Assembly (NCBI RefSeq): GCF_028682635.1
Contig: NZ_JANHLK010000003.1
Span: 1-64,000, forward strand
DNA from: Pseudomonas putida
GTDB taxonomy: Bacteria > Pseudomonadota > Gammaproteobacteria > Pseudomonadales > Pseudomonadaceae
DNA length: 64,000 bases
Reading direction: 5' to 3'
Part shown: piece after piece, positions 9,668 to 17,995 of the stretch
Numbering within the stretch: the first letter of the stretch is position 1
Layout of the letters: each line of letters begins with the position of its first letter
Translations under genes and position numbers: made by a program
The notes under the pieces: model-generated
Told to the model about the DNA's origin: nothing
Seen by the model: the letters and a program-made list of their open reading frames with translations, nothing else
Database searches by the model: none

Positions 9668-10342
9668 ATGACCCAGGATCAACTCAAACAGGCCGTAGCC
9701 CAGGCCGCCGTCGACTTCATCCTCCCGAAACTCGATGACAAGAGCATCGTCGGGGTCGGCACCGGCTCCACCGCCAACTGCTTCATCGACGCCCTGGCCC
9801 AGCACAAAGGTGCATTCGACGGCGCGGTCGCCAGCTCCGAAGCCACCGCGGCACGCCTCAAGGGCCACGGCATTCCGGTGTACGAGCTCAATACGGTCAG
9901 CGACCTGGAGTTCTACGTCGACGGCGCCGACGAGAGCGACGAGCACCTGAACCTGATCAAGGGCGGCGGCGCGGCCCTGACCCGCGAGAAAATTGTCGCG
10001 GCCGTGGCCAAGACCTTCATCTGCATCGCCGACGCCAGCAAGCTGGTGCCGGTCCTGGGCGCGTTCCCGCTGCCCGTGGAAGTGATCCCGATGGCCCGCA
10101 GCCATGTGGCCCGCCAACTGGTGAAACTCGGCGGTGACCCGGTCTACCGTGAAGGCGTGCTGACCGACAACGGCAACATCATTCTCGACGTGTTCAACCT
10201 GGAGATCACCAACCCGGTCGAGCTGGAATCGCAGATCAATGCGATCGTCGGCGTGGTCACCAACGGCTTGTTCGCGGCGCGTCCGGCGGATCTGCTGTTG
10301 CTGGGCACGAGCGAAGGCGTAAAAACCCTGCGCGCCCAATAA
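9668..10342 (+). CDS. rpiA: Ribose-5-phosphate isomerase A
   Basis: Interconverts ribose 5-phosphate and ribulose 5-phosphate in the pentose phosphate pathway. The 224-aa length is standard. The family motifs are present: [15 protein letters not shown] (phosphate-binding), [14 protein letters not shown] with catalytic Asp/Glu, and [11 protein letters not shown] with the active-site lysine. The ATG at 9668 is directly preceded by CGGAGCCCGC. The gene is divergent from ilvA, the same arrangement as PAO1 rpiA/ilvA1, and ends just before a class C REP pair. Confidence 0.96.
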   Translation: MTQDQLKQAVAQAAVDFILPKLDDKSIVGVGTGSTANCFIDALAQHKGAFDGAVASSEATAARLKGHGIPVYELNTVSDLEFYVDGADESDEHLNLIKGGGAALTREKIVAAVAKTFICIADASKLVPVLGAFPLPVEVIPMARSHVARQLVKLGGDPVYREGVLTDNGNIILDVFNLEITNPVELESQINAIVGVVTNGLFAARPADLLLLGTSEGVKTLRAQ

Positions 10343-10355
10343 GAACACGCACAAC

Positions 10356-10450
10356 CCCTGTAGGAGCTGGCTTGCCAGCGATGGCGGCGTGACATCCAAC
10401 GAAGATGTTGAATGTCATGGCCTCTTCGCTGGCAAGCCAGCTCCTACAGG
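10356..10450. repeat. Class C REP pair (BIME)
   Basis: Inverted units GGAGCTGGCTTGCCAGCGA and its complement, separated by about 45 bp containing the inner repeats TGACATCCAAC / GTTGAATGTCA. It lies between the convergent rpiA and first SdiA-regulated-type gene. Confidence 0.88.
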
Positions 10451-10465
10451 GTGCGCGTTTCAGCT

Positions 10466-11383
10466 TCAGGGTTGTGCAGGCTTCTTGAAGACGTAAAACA
10501 AGTTCGGCTCACTCACCAGGTACATCGTACCGTCGTCATCCATGGCGATCCCTTCCGCTTGCGGCACGGTCTTTTGCAGACCCTGACGCCCCTTGTTCAG
10601 CGACATGGTGCTCAGCGGCCGACCGTCCACATCCAGCTCCAGAATCAGTCGCGACTCGTCGGACAACGCCAGCAAGTGCCCGCTGCGCTCGTCGTATTGC
10701 AGGCTCGACAGATCTCGCACAAACATCCCGGCGTCGCGCTTGGGATTGTTGACCACATGCACCGCGTAGGATTTTTCCGGATTGAAATGCGGAAACCCGT
10801 GCACTTCGTAGATCAGCATCGGGTCACGCTCCTTGGCCACGAACAGCCGTTTGCCCACCGAATCATAAGCCAGCCCCTCGAAACCCTTGTTGCCGCTCAT
10901 GTGCACACCGAGGGTCATCTGCTCCGCGTCCGCGGCGTCGAGGAAGGTGGTGTCATGCTCAAGATGAATCTTGATCAACCGTTGCTGGCGCTCGTCCGTG
11001 ATCACGTAGGTGTCGGCGCTGATGAATTCAACGGCCTCAGGATCACCAAAGCCTACCATCGCGATGCGGCGCAGAATCTTGCCGTCGAGGGACAGCTCGA
11101 TCAATTCGGAGTTTTGATTGGTGACGGTGAACAGGCTTTTGCGCACCGGATCGAAGGTCAACGCTGACACATCGTCGTCCAGCCCTTCAATGACCTGCCC
11201 CTCCAACACCACCCGATACTGGTCCAGGCCAATGGACTGGCTGTTCGTCGGCTGCCAGAGCGTGTGCAGGTTGAACCAGCCGCGCTCGAACAGGCGCAGG
11301 TACTGGCCGACCGCGATCAATACGCTCAGGGCAATCACCGACAGGAGCAAAAGCAGGGGTTTGGGGCGGGCTAATCGACGCAT
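10466..11383 (-). CDS. SdiA-regulated domain protein, copy 1
   Basis: A 305-aa protein with an N-terminal membrane anchor (residues about 8-26) and an exported domain built of repeated beta-strand units, matching the SdiA-regulated family (YjiK-like, six-bladed propeller type). Recurrent strands such as LTFDPVRKSLFTVTNQ, EGLAYDSVGKRLFVAKE and EGIAMDDDGTMYLVSEPNLFY mark successive blades. No catalytic function is established for the family. It is a diverged paralogue of the next gene, on the same strand, with 119 nt between them. Confidence 0.85.
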   Translation of the reverse strand: MRRLARPKPLLLLLSVIALSVLIAVGQYLRLFERGWFNLHTLWQPTNSQSIGLDQYRVVLEGQVIEGLDDDVSALTFDPVRKSLFTVTNQNSELIELSLDGKILRRIAMVGFGDPEAVEFISADTYVITDERQQRLIKIHLEHDTTFLDAADAEQMTLGVHMSGNKGFEGLAYDSVGKRLFVAKERDPMLIYEVHGFPHFNPEKSYAVHVVNNPKRDAGMFVRDLSSLQYDERSGHLLALSDESRLILELDVDGRPLSTMSLNKGRQGLQKTVPQAEGIAMDDDGTMYLVSEPNLFYVFKKPAQP

Positions 11384-11502
11384 TCAGGTGGGCTCGGGAT
11401 TCAGAACAGGCGGATGAAATATCACGCCTGGCTGAACTGAAGCTTAATGGCCATTGGCCTGATCCTACAACCAGCGGCAAAAATACCTACAGGTAAAGGC
11501 GA

Positions 11503-12429
11503 TTACTTCTGTTTTTCCAAGCGATAAAACAGGTTTGGCTCACTCACGATGTAAATCGTGCCGGCCTCGTCCATGGTCACGCCTTCGGCCCGCGGAATGG
11601 TCTTCTTCAGGCCGTTGAAGCCAGCCAGCAAGGTCATGAAGCTGACCTGCTCGCCTTTCTCGTCCAGCTCCAGCAACAGGTGCGAGTCAGCAGACAACAC
11701 CAGGGTGTGGCCGGTCCGTGGATCGATGGCCAGGGCAGACAGGTTGCGGATGTCCAGCTCATCGCTGGCAAGCTTTTGCTTGTCACCGGTGAGTGTCTTG
11801 CCGTCGCCTTTCCAGGTGAACAGCGCGGGCGGACGTTCTTCACCCAACAGCAATTGCTGATTGCGCGCATCCCAGGTGACAGCCTCGAAGGCCTTGTTCT
11901 GGTCTTTCGAAGGGCCGAGGTCGTACTTCGGATAATCAGCGATGTTCAGCTCGCGAGTGTCGGCGTCGACCTTGACGAGGATCACCTGGTGGTCACGTTC
12001 ATCGACAATGGCCAGCATCCCGTTGCCCAGGGCCGTCACCCCTTCAGGATTGCTCCAGCCTACCAATGGCATTTTGCGCAGCACATCGCCTTGCAGCGAC
12101 AACTCGACCAGGAACGGATTTTTACCCATCACCGAAAACAGGGTTTTGGTCTGGGCATCGTAGGTGACGTCCGACGCTTCGTCCTTTTCCATGCCCGGCA
12201 GTGGCTTGGCGTCGATCACCGCATGGTAGTCTGGCAGCCAGACACTGTCCTGGCGCTCGGCCGGGCTTTCAAAACGCTCCTGCAGCCAGAGCACGCCACG
12301 GTCATCCCAATGCATGGCAAACGCCAGGCCATAGGCGGCGGCGACCAACAGCAACAGCCAGGAATACCAACGCAGGGCAAAGCGCGAGCGACGGGCAGGT
12401 TTGAGCGACGAGAGCGGTTGAGTGGCCAT
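11503..12429 (-). CDS. SdiA-regulated domain protein, copy 2
   Basis: A 308-aa paralogue of the preceding gene, with the same plan: an anchor at about residues 24-40, then propeller-like repeats. The blade motifs are VTYDAQTKTLFSVMGKN, EAVTWDARNQQLLLGEE, LAIDPRTGHTLVLSAD and EGVTMDEAGTIYIVSEPNLFY. Its final strand, IYIVSEPNLFYRLEK, closely matches YLVSEPNLFYVFKK of copy 1, showing a tandem duplication. Role unknown; the two copies may act together or in series at the periplasmic face of the inner membrane. Confidence 0.85.
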   Translation of the reverse strand: MATQPLSSLKPARRSRFALRWYSWLLLLVAAAYGLAFAMHWDDRGVLWLQERFESPAERQDSVWLPDYHAVIDAKPLPGMEKDEASDVTYDAQTKTLFSVMGKNPFLVELSLQGDVLRKMPLVGWSNPEGVTALGNGMLAIVDERDHQVILVKVDADTRELNIADYPKYDLGPSKDQNKAFEAVTWDARNQQLLLGEERPPALFTWKGDGKTLTGDKQKLASDELDIRNLSALAIDPRTGHTLVLSADSHLLLELDEKGEQVSFMTLLAGFNGLKKTIPRAEGVTMDEAGTIYIVSEPNLFYRLEKQK

Positions 12430-12480
12430 CAGGGCATGCGTTCCAGAAATTCAGGCTTGGGGTAATAGCACAACCGCACC

Positions 12481-12578
12481 CCCTGTAGGAGCTGGCTTGC
12501 CAGCGAAGGCGCTATAACAGTCAACATGGATGTTGAATGTAAAAGGCCCCTTCGCTGGCAAGCCAGCTCCTACAAGGG
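12481..12578. repeat. Class C REP pair (BIME)
   Basis: Inverted class C units (TAGGAGCTGGCTTGCCAGCG and complement) around an inner GTCAACATGGATGTTGA palindrome. It lies between two co-directional genes, the FAH-family gene and SdiA-type copy 2, so it may dampen read-through. Confidence 0.88.
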
Positions 12579-12589
12579 TTTTGCGTTGC

Positions 12590-13255
12590 TTAGCGAACGC
12601 TGCTGGTGAAGCTGCTGGCGCCCGGCAGTTCCAGGACGATCTCGTCACCGACATTCAGCGGGCCAACACCCACTGGCGTACCGGTGAGGATCACGTCACC
12701 GGCCTGCAGCGAGAAGCAGCCGGCCATGTGCTGGATCATCGGCACGATCGGGTTGAGCATCGCGCTGCTGTTGCCGTCCTGGCGCACTTCGCCATTGATG
12801 GTCAGGCGAATGCCAATGTCGGTCAGGTCGGCGAAGGTGCCGCCGGAGACGAACGGCGCAATCACCGCCGCACCGTCGAAGGACTTGGCGATTTCCCAGG
12901 GCAGGCCCTTGGATTTCAGCTCGGCCTGCTTGTCGCGCAGGGTCAGGTCCAGGGCCGGGGCGAAGCCGGAAATGGCGTCGAGCACTTCTTCAACGCTGGG
13001 TTTGGTCGACAAGGGCTTACCGATCAGCACCGCGATTTCCGCTTCGTAGTGCACCGAGCCACGCTCGGTCGGAATGCTGAAACCGCCTTCCAGCGGCACC
13101 ACACAACTGCCGGGCTTGATGAACAGCAGCGGCTCGGTCGGTACCGGATTGTCCAGTTCCTTGGCGTGTTCGGCGTAGTTACGGCCAATACACACCACTT
13201 TCCCCAGCGGGAAGTGAATACGCGTTCCGTCGACATACTGGTGCTGATAGCTCAT
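12590..13255 (-). CDS. Fumarylacetoacetate hydrolase family protein
   Basis: A 221-aa FAH-fold protein of the short cytoplasmic type. It has the opening VCIGRNYAEHAKEL, the metal-binding region HYEAEIAVLIGK and the C-terminal LTGTPVGVGPLNVGD signature. Relatives are acylpyruvases, oxaloacetate decarboxylases or 2-oxo-hept-3-ene-dioate hydratases; this short class most resembles acylpyruvase / oxaloacetate decarboxylase. It begins 36 nt downstream of the D-2-hydroxyglutarate dehydrogenase gene, so the two are probably co-transcribed and may handle related 2-oxoacids (inference). The ATG at 13255 has a GGAG site. Confidence 0.88.
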   Translation of the reverse strand: MSYQHQYVDGTRIHFPLGKVVCIGRNYAEHAKELDNPVPTEPLLFIKPGSCVVPLEGGFSIPTERGSVHYEAEIAVLIGKPLSTKPSVEEVLDAISGFAPALDLTLRDKQAELKSKGLPWEIAKSFDGAAVIAPFVSGGTFADLTDIGIRLTINGEVRQDGNSSAMLNPIVPMIQHMAGCFSLQAGDVILTGTPVGVGPLNVGDEIVLELPGASSFTSSVR

Positions 13256-13291
13256 TACCGACTCCTGCTTCGTTGCACTTAAGTTCGAAAA

Positions 13292-14686
13292 TCAAACAGC
13301 AAAAATCTTGCCCGGGTTCATGATGCCGTTCGGGTCGAACACCGCCTTGACGGCTTTCATGTACTCGATTTCGACTGGCGAACGGCTGTAGGTCAAGTAA
13401 TCGCGCTTGGTCATACCCACGCCGTGTTCGGCGGAAATCGAACCGTTGTACTTCTCGACGGTTTCGAACACCCACTTGTTGACGGTGGCGCACTTGGCGA
13501 AGAACTCGTCCTTGCTCAGGTTATCCGGCTTGAGGATGTTCAGGTGCAGGTTGCCATCGCCGATGTGGCCGAACCAGACGATTTCGAAGTCCGGGTAGTG
13601 TTCGCCGACGATCGCGTCGACTTCCTTGAGGAACGCCGGGACTTTCGAAACAGTGACCGAAATGTCGTTCTTGTACGGCGTCCAGTGGGAAATGGTTTCG
13701 GAAATGTATTCGCGCAGTTTCCACAGATTCTGCAGCTGGGTTTCGCTCTGGCTCATCACGCCGTCCAGCACCCAGCCCTGCTCGACGCAGTGCTCGAAGG
13801 TTTCCAGGGCGTGGTTGGCCACTTCCTCGGTGGTCGCTTCGAATTCCAGCAGCGCATAGAACGGGCAGTCGGTTTCGAACGGCGCCGGCACGTCACCACG
13901 GCCCATGACCTTGGCCAAGGCCTTGTCGGAGAAGAATTCGAAAGCGGTCAGGTCCAGCTTGCTCTGGAACGCGTGCAGCACCGGCATGATCGAGTCGAAA
14001 TCGGCAGTACCCAAGACCATGGCGGTCAGGTTTTTCGGCGCGCGATCCAGGCGCATGGTCGCTTCGACCACGAAACCGAGGGTGCCTTCTGCACCGATGA
14101 ACAGCTGGCGCATGTCGTAGCCGGTGGCGTTCTTGATCAGGTCGCGGTTCAACTCCAGCACGTCGCCCTTGCCGGTGACGACTTTCATGCCCGCCACCCA
14201 GTTACGGGTCATGCCGTAGCGAATTACCTTGATCCCGCCGGCATTGGTGCCGATATTGCCGCCAATCTGGCTGGAACCTGCCGAGGCGAAGTCCACCGGG
14301 TAGTACAGGCCTTTTTCTTCGGCCACGTTCTGCAGATGCTCGGTAACCACGCCAGGCTGGCACACGGCGGTGCGGTCGGTCAGGTTCACGTCGAGGATCT
14401 GGTTCATGTAGTCGAACGACACGACGACTTCGCCATTGGCTGCGACGGCAGCGGCAGACAAGCCGGTACGACCACCGGACGGCACCAGCGCCACCTTGTG
14501 TTTATTGGCCCACAGGACAATGGCCTGGACCTGCTCGGTGGTCTTGGGGAACACGATGGCGGTCGGGGCAGGAGCGAAATGCTTGGTCCAATCCTTACCG
14601 TAAGCATTCAGGGAGTCGGCGTCGGTCAGCACCTTGCCAGGCTCAACCAGGGTCTTCAGCTCATCAATCAGGGCAGGATTGGTCAT
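13292..14686 (-). CDS. D-2-hydroxyglutarate dehydrogenase (FAD-binding oxidoreductase)
   Basis: A 464-aa flavoprotein of the VAO/PCMH type. It has an N-terminal FAD_binding_4 domain with the dinucleotide loop VPSGGRTGLSAAAVA, a second loop SAGSSQIGGNIGTNAGG, and a C-terminal FAD-oxidase cap ending in HIGDGNLHLNI and AEHGVG, the metal-ligand histidines. An in-frame ATG 30 nt upstream (14716) is possible; the 14686 start fits the family length. It is divergent from serA. In P. stutzeri this enzyme has been shown to recycle the D-2-hydroxyglutarate made by SerA from 2-oxoglutarate, and the pairing here supports the same job. A glycolate or D-lactate dehydrogenase is the less likely alternative. 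Confidence 0.88.
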   Translation of the reverse strand: MTNPALIDELKTLVEPGKVLTDADSLNAYGKDWTKHFAPAPTAIVFPKTTEQVQAIVLWANKHKVALVPSGGRTGLSAAAVAANGEVVVSFDYMNQILDVNLTDRTAVCQPGVVTEHLQNVAEEKGLYYPVDFASAGSSQIGGNIGTNAGGIKVIRYGMTRNWVAGMKVVTGKGDVLELNRDLIKNATGYDMRQLFIGAEGTLGFVVEATMRLDRAPKNLTAMVLGTADFDSIMPVLHAFQSKLDLTAFEFFSDKALAKVMGRGDVPAPFETDCPFYALLEFEATTEEVANHALETFEHCVEQGWVLDGVMSQSETQLQNLWKLREYISETISHWTPYKNDISVTVSKVPAFLKEVDAIVGEHYPDFEIVWFGHIGDGNLHLNILKPDNLSKDEFFAKCATVNKWVFETVEKYNGSISAEHGVGMTKRDYLTYSRSPVEIEYMKAVKAVFDPNGIMNPGKIFAV

Positions 14687-14890
14687 CGACAGAACTCTCG
14701 AACAATTCATGGTCATCCTGAGAACGCTTCACGTCGCAGGAATGAGTGTTTAGCGGGGTGCATATGCTAGCATACCGACCCCGCAGCATAGTGCCCAACG
14801 GCTGTTCTGCGGCGACGGCATTCTTGTCGTCCGGGTCAGCGTCTGTTGACCATTTCCTGCCATTTTTCTCCGGGATACAGGTTTACGCAG

Positions 14891-16120
14891 ATGAGCAAGA
14901 CTTCTCTCGATAAGAGCAAGATCAAGTTCCTTCTTCTCGAAGGCGTCCACCAATCGGCTGTCGACGTCCTCAAGGCGGCGGGCTACACCAGCATCGAGTA
15001 CCTCACAGGTTCTCTGCCGGAAGCCCAGCTCAAGGAAAAGATCGCTGATGCTCACTTCATCGGCATTCGCTCGCGCACTCAACTGACCGAAGAGATCTTC
15101 GATCACGCGAAGAAGCTGGTGGCGGTAGGGTGTTTCTGCATCGGCACCAACCAGGTCGACCTGAGCGCTGCCCGCGAACGCGGTATCGCCGTGTTCAACG
15201 CGCCGTACTCCAACACCCGTTCCGTTGCCGAACTGGTGCTGGCCGAAGCGATCCTGTTGCTGCGCGGTATCCCTGAGAAGAACGCTTCCTGCCACCGTGG
15301 CGGCTGGATCAAGAGCGCGGCCAACTCCTTCGAGATCCGCGGCAAGAAGCTGGGCATCGTCGGCTACGGCTCGATCGGTACCCAACTGTCGGTCCTGGCC
15401 GAAGGCCTGGGCATGCAGGTGTACTTCTACGACACCGTGACCAAGCTGCCACTGGGTAACGCCACCCAGGTCGGCAACCTGCACGAACTGCTGGGCATGT
15501 CCGACATCGTGACCCTGCACGTACCGGAAACCGCTGCGACCCAGTGGATGATCGGCGAGAAGGAAATCCGCGCCATCAAGAAGGGCGGCATCCTGATCAA
15601 CGCCGCACGCGGCACCGTGGTCGAACTGGACGCCCTGGCGGACGCGATCAAGGACAAGCACCTGATCGGCGCGGCCATCGACGTGTTCCCGGTGGAGCCA
15701 CGCTCCAACGACGAAGAGTTCGAAAGCCCGCTGCGTGGCCTGGACAACGTGATCCTGACCCCGCACATCGGTGGTTCCACCGCCGAGGCGCAGGCCAACA
15801 TCGGTCTGGAAGTGGCTGAGAAGCTGGTCAAGTACAGCGACAACGGTACTTCGGTATCGTCGGTGAACTTCCCGGAAGTGGCCCTGCCGGCTCACCCTGG
15901 CAAGCACCGCCTGCTGCACATCCACGAGAACATCCCGGGTGTGATGAGCGAGATCAACAAGGTCTTCGCCGAAAACGGCATCAACATCTCCGGTCAGTTC
16001 CTGCAGACCAACGAGAAAGTCGGCTACGTGGTCATCGACGTAGACGCCGAGTACTCGGACCTGGCGCAACAGAAGCTGCAACACGTCAACGGCACCATCC
16101 GTAGTCGGGTGTTGTTCTAA
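14891..16120 (+). CDS. serA: D-3-phosphoglycerate dehydrogenase
   Basis: Oxidises 3-phosphoglycerate to 3-phosphohydroxypyruvate, the first step of serine synthesis. The 409-aa product has a substrate domain, an NAD-binding Rossmann domain with GYGSIGTQLS, the active-site RGT arginine, the Glu of the NDEEFESPL region and the catalytic His in LTPHIGGST, then a C-terminal ACT domain starting near HENIPGVMSEINKVF that normally gives serine feedback. The ATG at 14891 (MSKTSLDKS) is used; the frame is open further upstream but without the family sequence. It ends in a strong hairpin terminator. Confidence 0.96.
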   Translation: MSKTSLDKSKIKFLLLEGVHQSAVDVLKAAGYTSIEYLTGSLPEAQLKEKIADAHFIGIRSRTQLTEEIFDHAKKLVAVGCFCIGTNQVDLSAARERGIAVFNAPYSNTRSVAELVLAEAILLLRGIPEKNASCHRGGWIKSAANSFEIRGKKLGIVGYGSIGTQLSVLAEGLGMQVYFYDTVTKLPLGNATQVGNLHELLGMSDIVTLHVPETAATQWMIGEKEIRAIKKGGILINAARGTVVELDALADAIKDKHLIGAAIDVFPVEPRSNDEEFESPLRGLDNVILTPHIGGSTAEAQANIGLEVAEKLVKYSDNGTSVSSVNFPEVALPAHPGKHRLLHIHENIPGVMSEINKVFAENGINISGQFLQTNEKVGYVVIDVDAEYSDLAQQKLQHVNGTIRSRVLF

Positions 16121-16128
16121 GAGCAGCT

Positions 16129-16199
16129 ACAAGCGGCAAGCTTCAAGCGGCAAGTGGCGTTCGTCTCTGCTTTTACTTGAAGCTTAAAGCTTGCCGCTA
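16129..16199. repeat. Inverted repeat of the AAGCGGCAAGCTTCAAG type
   Basis: The arm AGCGGCAAGCTTCAAGCGGC pairs imperfectly with ACTTGAAGCTTAAAGCTTGC. It sits between serA and its terminator, is unrelated in sequence to the five REP classes of the window, and resembles another small dispersed repeat of Pseudomonas genomes. Confidence 0.7.
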
Positions 16200-16200
16200 T

Positions 16201-16238
16201 AAAAAAAGGGAGCCCCAGCGAAGCGGGCTCCCTTTTTT
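16201..16238. terminator. Bidirectional intrinsic terminator, serA / DUF4399
   Basis: The stem GGGAGCCC / GGGCTCCC is flanked by A7 on the left and T7 on the right. It can therefore stop transcription from serA on the plus strand and from the DUF4399 gene, whose TAA stop (16238-16240) lies in the T-tract, on the minus strand. Confidence 0.92.
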
Positions 16239-16663
16239 TATTTCACATTGACGGTAATCTTCTCCGATACGATCGGCGGATCGAACGGCATGTGGCCGCT
16301 GTCGCCCAGCTCCAGCTGCAAGGTATGCTTGCCTGGCGTCAGCTTTACTTCAGCCTGGGTCTGCGCCTTGCCGAAGTGCAGGTGGTTGGCATCGTTGGGG
16401 ATCGGCTGGCCGGCGGCCGGCAGTTCATCGACATCGATCAGCAGGTGGTGGTGACCGGTGTTCTTGGTGACATCACCCGCTGGCGCCAGCGCAATGTCCT
16501 TGACGGCGAACTTGACCACGACAGTCTGCGGGACCGTTGCACCGTCTGCCGGAGAAACGATGGACACTTCAGCGCCCTTGGGCGCTGGCGTTGCGGCACT
16601 GGCCAACACTGAAACGCCCATCAACAGGCCAGCGAAAGCAGCACGTGACATAAAGGTTTTCAT
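16238..16663 (-). CDS. DUF4399 domain periplasmic protein
   Basis: A 141-aa protein with a Sec signal peptide (MKTFMSRAAFAGLLMGVS..., cleavage likely after ASA near residue 23) and a DUF4399 domain. Conserved features are VSIVSPADGATVPQTVVVKF, the histidine cluster NTGHHHLLID, and a C-terminal DSGHMPFDPPIVS segment. The His-rich motif suggests a metal or ligand site, but no function is established. It converges with serA on a shared terminator. Confidence 0.85.
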   Translation of the reverse strand: MKTFMSRAAFAGLLMGVSVLASAATPAPKGAEVSIVSPADGATVPQTVVVKFAVKDIALAPAGDVTKNTGHHHLLIDVDELPAAGQPIPNDANHLHFGKAQTQAEVKLTPGKHTLQLELGDSGHMPFDPPIVSEKITVNVK

Positions 16664-16798
16664 TCTCTTCTCCAGTTTTTCCGTAAAATTTCCGTGACCA
16701 TCACAACTTCATGGTCAATCGTTGTCGAAGGCACTCGACAACCATAGCAAAGCGAGCCTGATCCAGAGCGTCGCGATAATGATTTCAAAGGAGTGACC

Positions 16799-17383
16799 AT
16801 GCGTTTTCTGCCTGGCCTGATCTGCCTGCTACCCCTTTTGAGCCCGTTGGCTCATGCCGAGCTGATTGATGACGTGAACGACCGCGGTGAATTGCGCATT
16901 GCCCTTGAGGCTAATACACCGCCCTTCAATTTCAAGAAAGACGGCAGCCTGACGGGCTTCGAAGTCGAATTGGGTCAAATGCTGGCCAGCGAACTGGATG
17001 TGCGCGCCGACTTTGTCGTCACTGACGCCAGTGACCTGCTGACCGGCGTGGAAAGCGGCAAGTACGACGTCGCCATCAATCACATTGCAGAGACCTCGGC
17101 GCTCAAGGATCGTTTCGATTTCAGCGAACCTTACATCAAGACCAATGCGCAATTGATCGCGCAGAAGGACGAGCCGCAATCGATCCTGCTGGTGCAGTCG
17201 CTGACGGAAGAAAAGCCCAAAGCCAACCCGGCCGTGAGCCTGGCGATTCCGTTCCAGAAGGGTAACCCGGCGTTTCACGCCAGCCTGGAAAGCGCGTTGC
17301 AGCGGATCAAGGCCGATGGCCGCCTGCAAGCGCTGGAGGAGAAATGGTTTGGGGCGGAATCGGGGGCGGCACCCAAGCCCTGA
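16799..17383 (+). CDS. Shortened SBP_bac_3-type periplasmic binding protein
   Basis: A 194-aa protein with a signal peptide (cleavage after SPLAHA) and a clear amino-acid ABC-type binding domain: RGELRIALEANTPPFNF, GSLTGFEVELGQMLA, then FDFSEPYIKTNAQLIAQKDE. Homologues are usually about 250-260 aa. Here the region that normally follows KDE, most of lobe 2, is missing; the sequence jumps to IPFQKGNPAFHASLESALQR and KWFG, the usual C-terminal helix. The frame is intact, so this is an in-frame shortening and not a frameshift. The ATG at 16799 has AAGGAG five bases upstream; a GTG two codons earlier is less likely. No permease or ATPase gene is adjacent. Confidence 0.82.
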   Translation: MRFLPGLICLLPLLSPLAHAELIDDVNDRGELRIALEANTPPFNFKKDGSLTGFEVELGQMLASELDVRADFVVTDASDLLTGVESGKYDVAINHIAETSALKDRFDFSEPYIKTNAQLIAQKDEPQSILLVQSLTEEKPKANPAVSLAIPFQKGNPAFHASLESALQRIKADGRLQALEEKWFGAESGAAPKP

Positions 17384-17398
17384 ATTCGCCGAATAACC

Positions 17399-17491
17399 CT
17401 GTGGGAGCGGGCTTGCTCGCGAAAGCGGTGTGTCAGGCGATATGATTGTCGGCTGACACTACGCCTTCGCGAGCAAGCCCGCTCCCACATT
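17399..17491. repeat. Class A REP pair (BIME)
   Basis: Inverted units GTGGGAGCGGGCTTGCTCGC and complement, with an inner TGTCAGGCGA / GGCTGACA palindrome. It lies between the convergent binding-protein and DUF523 genes. Confidence 0.88.
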
Positions 17492-17507
17492 GGTCCTGTG
17501 TTGGTAG

Positions 17508-17993
17508 TTAGTCGAGTGCTGCCAAGGATTCAGCTGCTTCGGCCAACTCCAGCTCGCTGAAAACCTGGACGCCATGGCGCCTGAGCAGCGCCGCCGTGAC
17601 ACCTTCGCCAGTGACTTTCACCCCACTGAACGTCCCGTCATAGGTGAGCAGGTTGCCGCACGAGGGGCTGTTGGCCTTGAGCACGGCAATACGGATGCCA
17701 TGCCGTTGCACCAACTCCAGCGCCTGATGAGCCCCCGACAGAAACTGCGCGCTGACGTCCTCGCCCTCGGTGGTGATCACCGACGCCTGGCCATCCAGCA
17801 CTTCACCGCCCTGCCCGCCCGGAATCTCCGCCGCCGCACGGGGCGTTGGCAGGCCACCGGCGACTTCCGGACACAACGGCACGACCCGACCTTCGTCGAG
17901 CCACGCCTGAAGCTGATCGAACGGCCCGCTGGCCCCGCCGTCGTAACGTACGCGGTGACCCAACAGGCAGCGGCTTACCAGTATTTTCTGCAT
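17508..17993 (-). CDS. DUF523 family protein
   Basis: A 161-aa cytoplasmic protein of the DUF523 (YbbK-like) family. Typical conserved cysteines and glycines are seen: SRCLLGHRVRYDG at the N-terminus, LCPEVAGGLPTPRAAAE, and LKANSPSCG. The spacing of cysteines suggests a metal or iron-sulfur site, but the biochemical role is not established. It starts 2 nt after the stop of the 2OG-oxygenase gene, which makes the two almost certainly one transcript. Confidence 0.87.
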   Translation of the reverse strand: MQKILVSRCLLGHRVRYDGGASGPFDQLQAWLDEGRVVPLCPEVAGGLPTPRAAAEIPGGQGGEVLDGQASVITTEGEDVSAQFLSGAHQALELVQRHGIRIAVLKANSPSCGNLLTYDGTFSGVKVTGEGVTAALLRRHGVQVFSELELAEAAESLAALD

Positions 17994-17995
17994 GA

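Noticed and set aside
13424..14770. 448-aa plus-strand ORF opposite the D-2-hydroxyglutarate dehydrogenase
   Set aside because: Antisense shadow; no motif and overlaps the whole conserved flavoenzyme.
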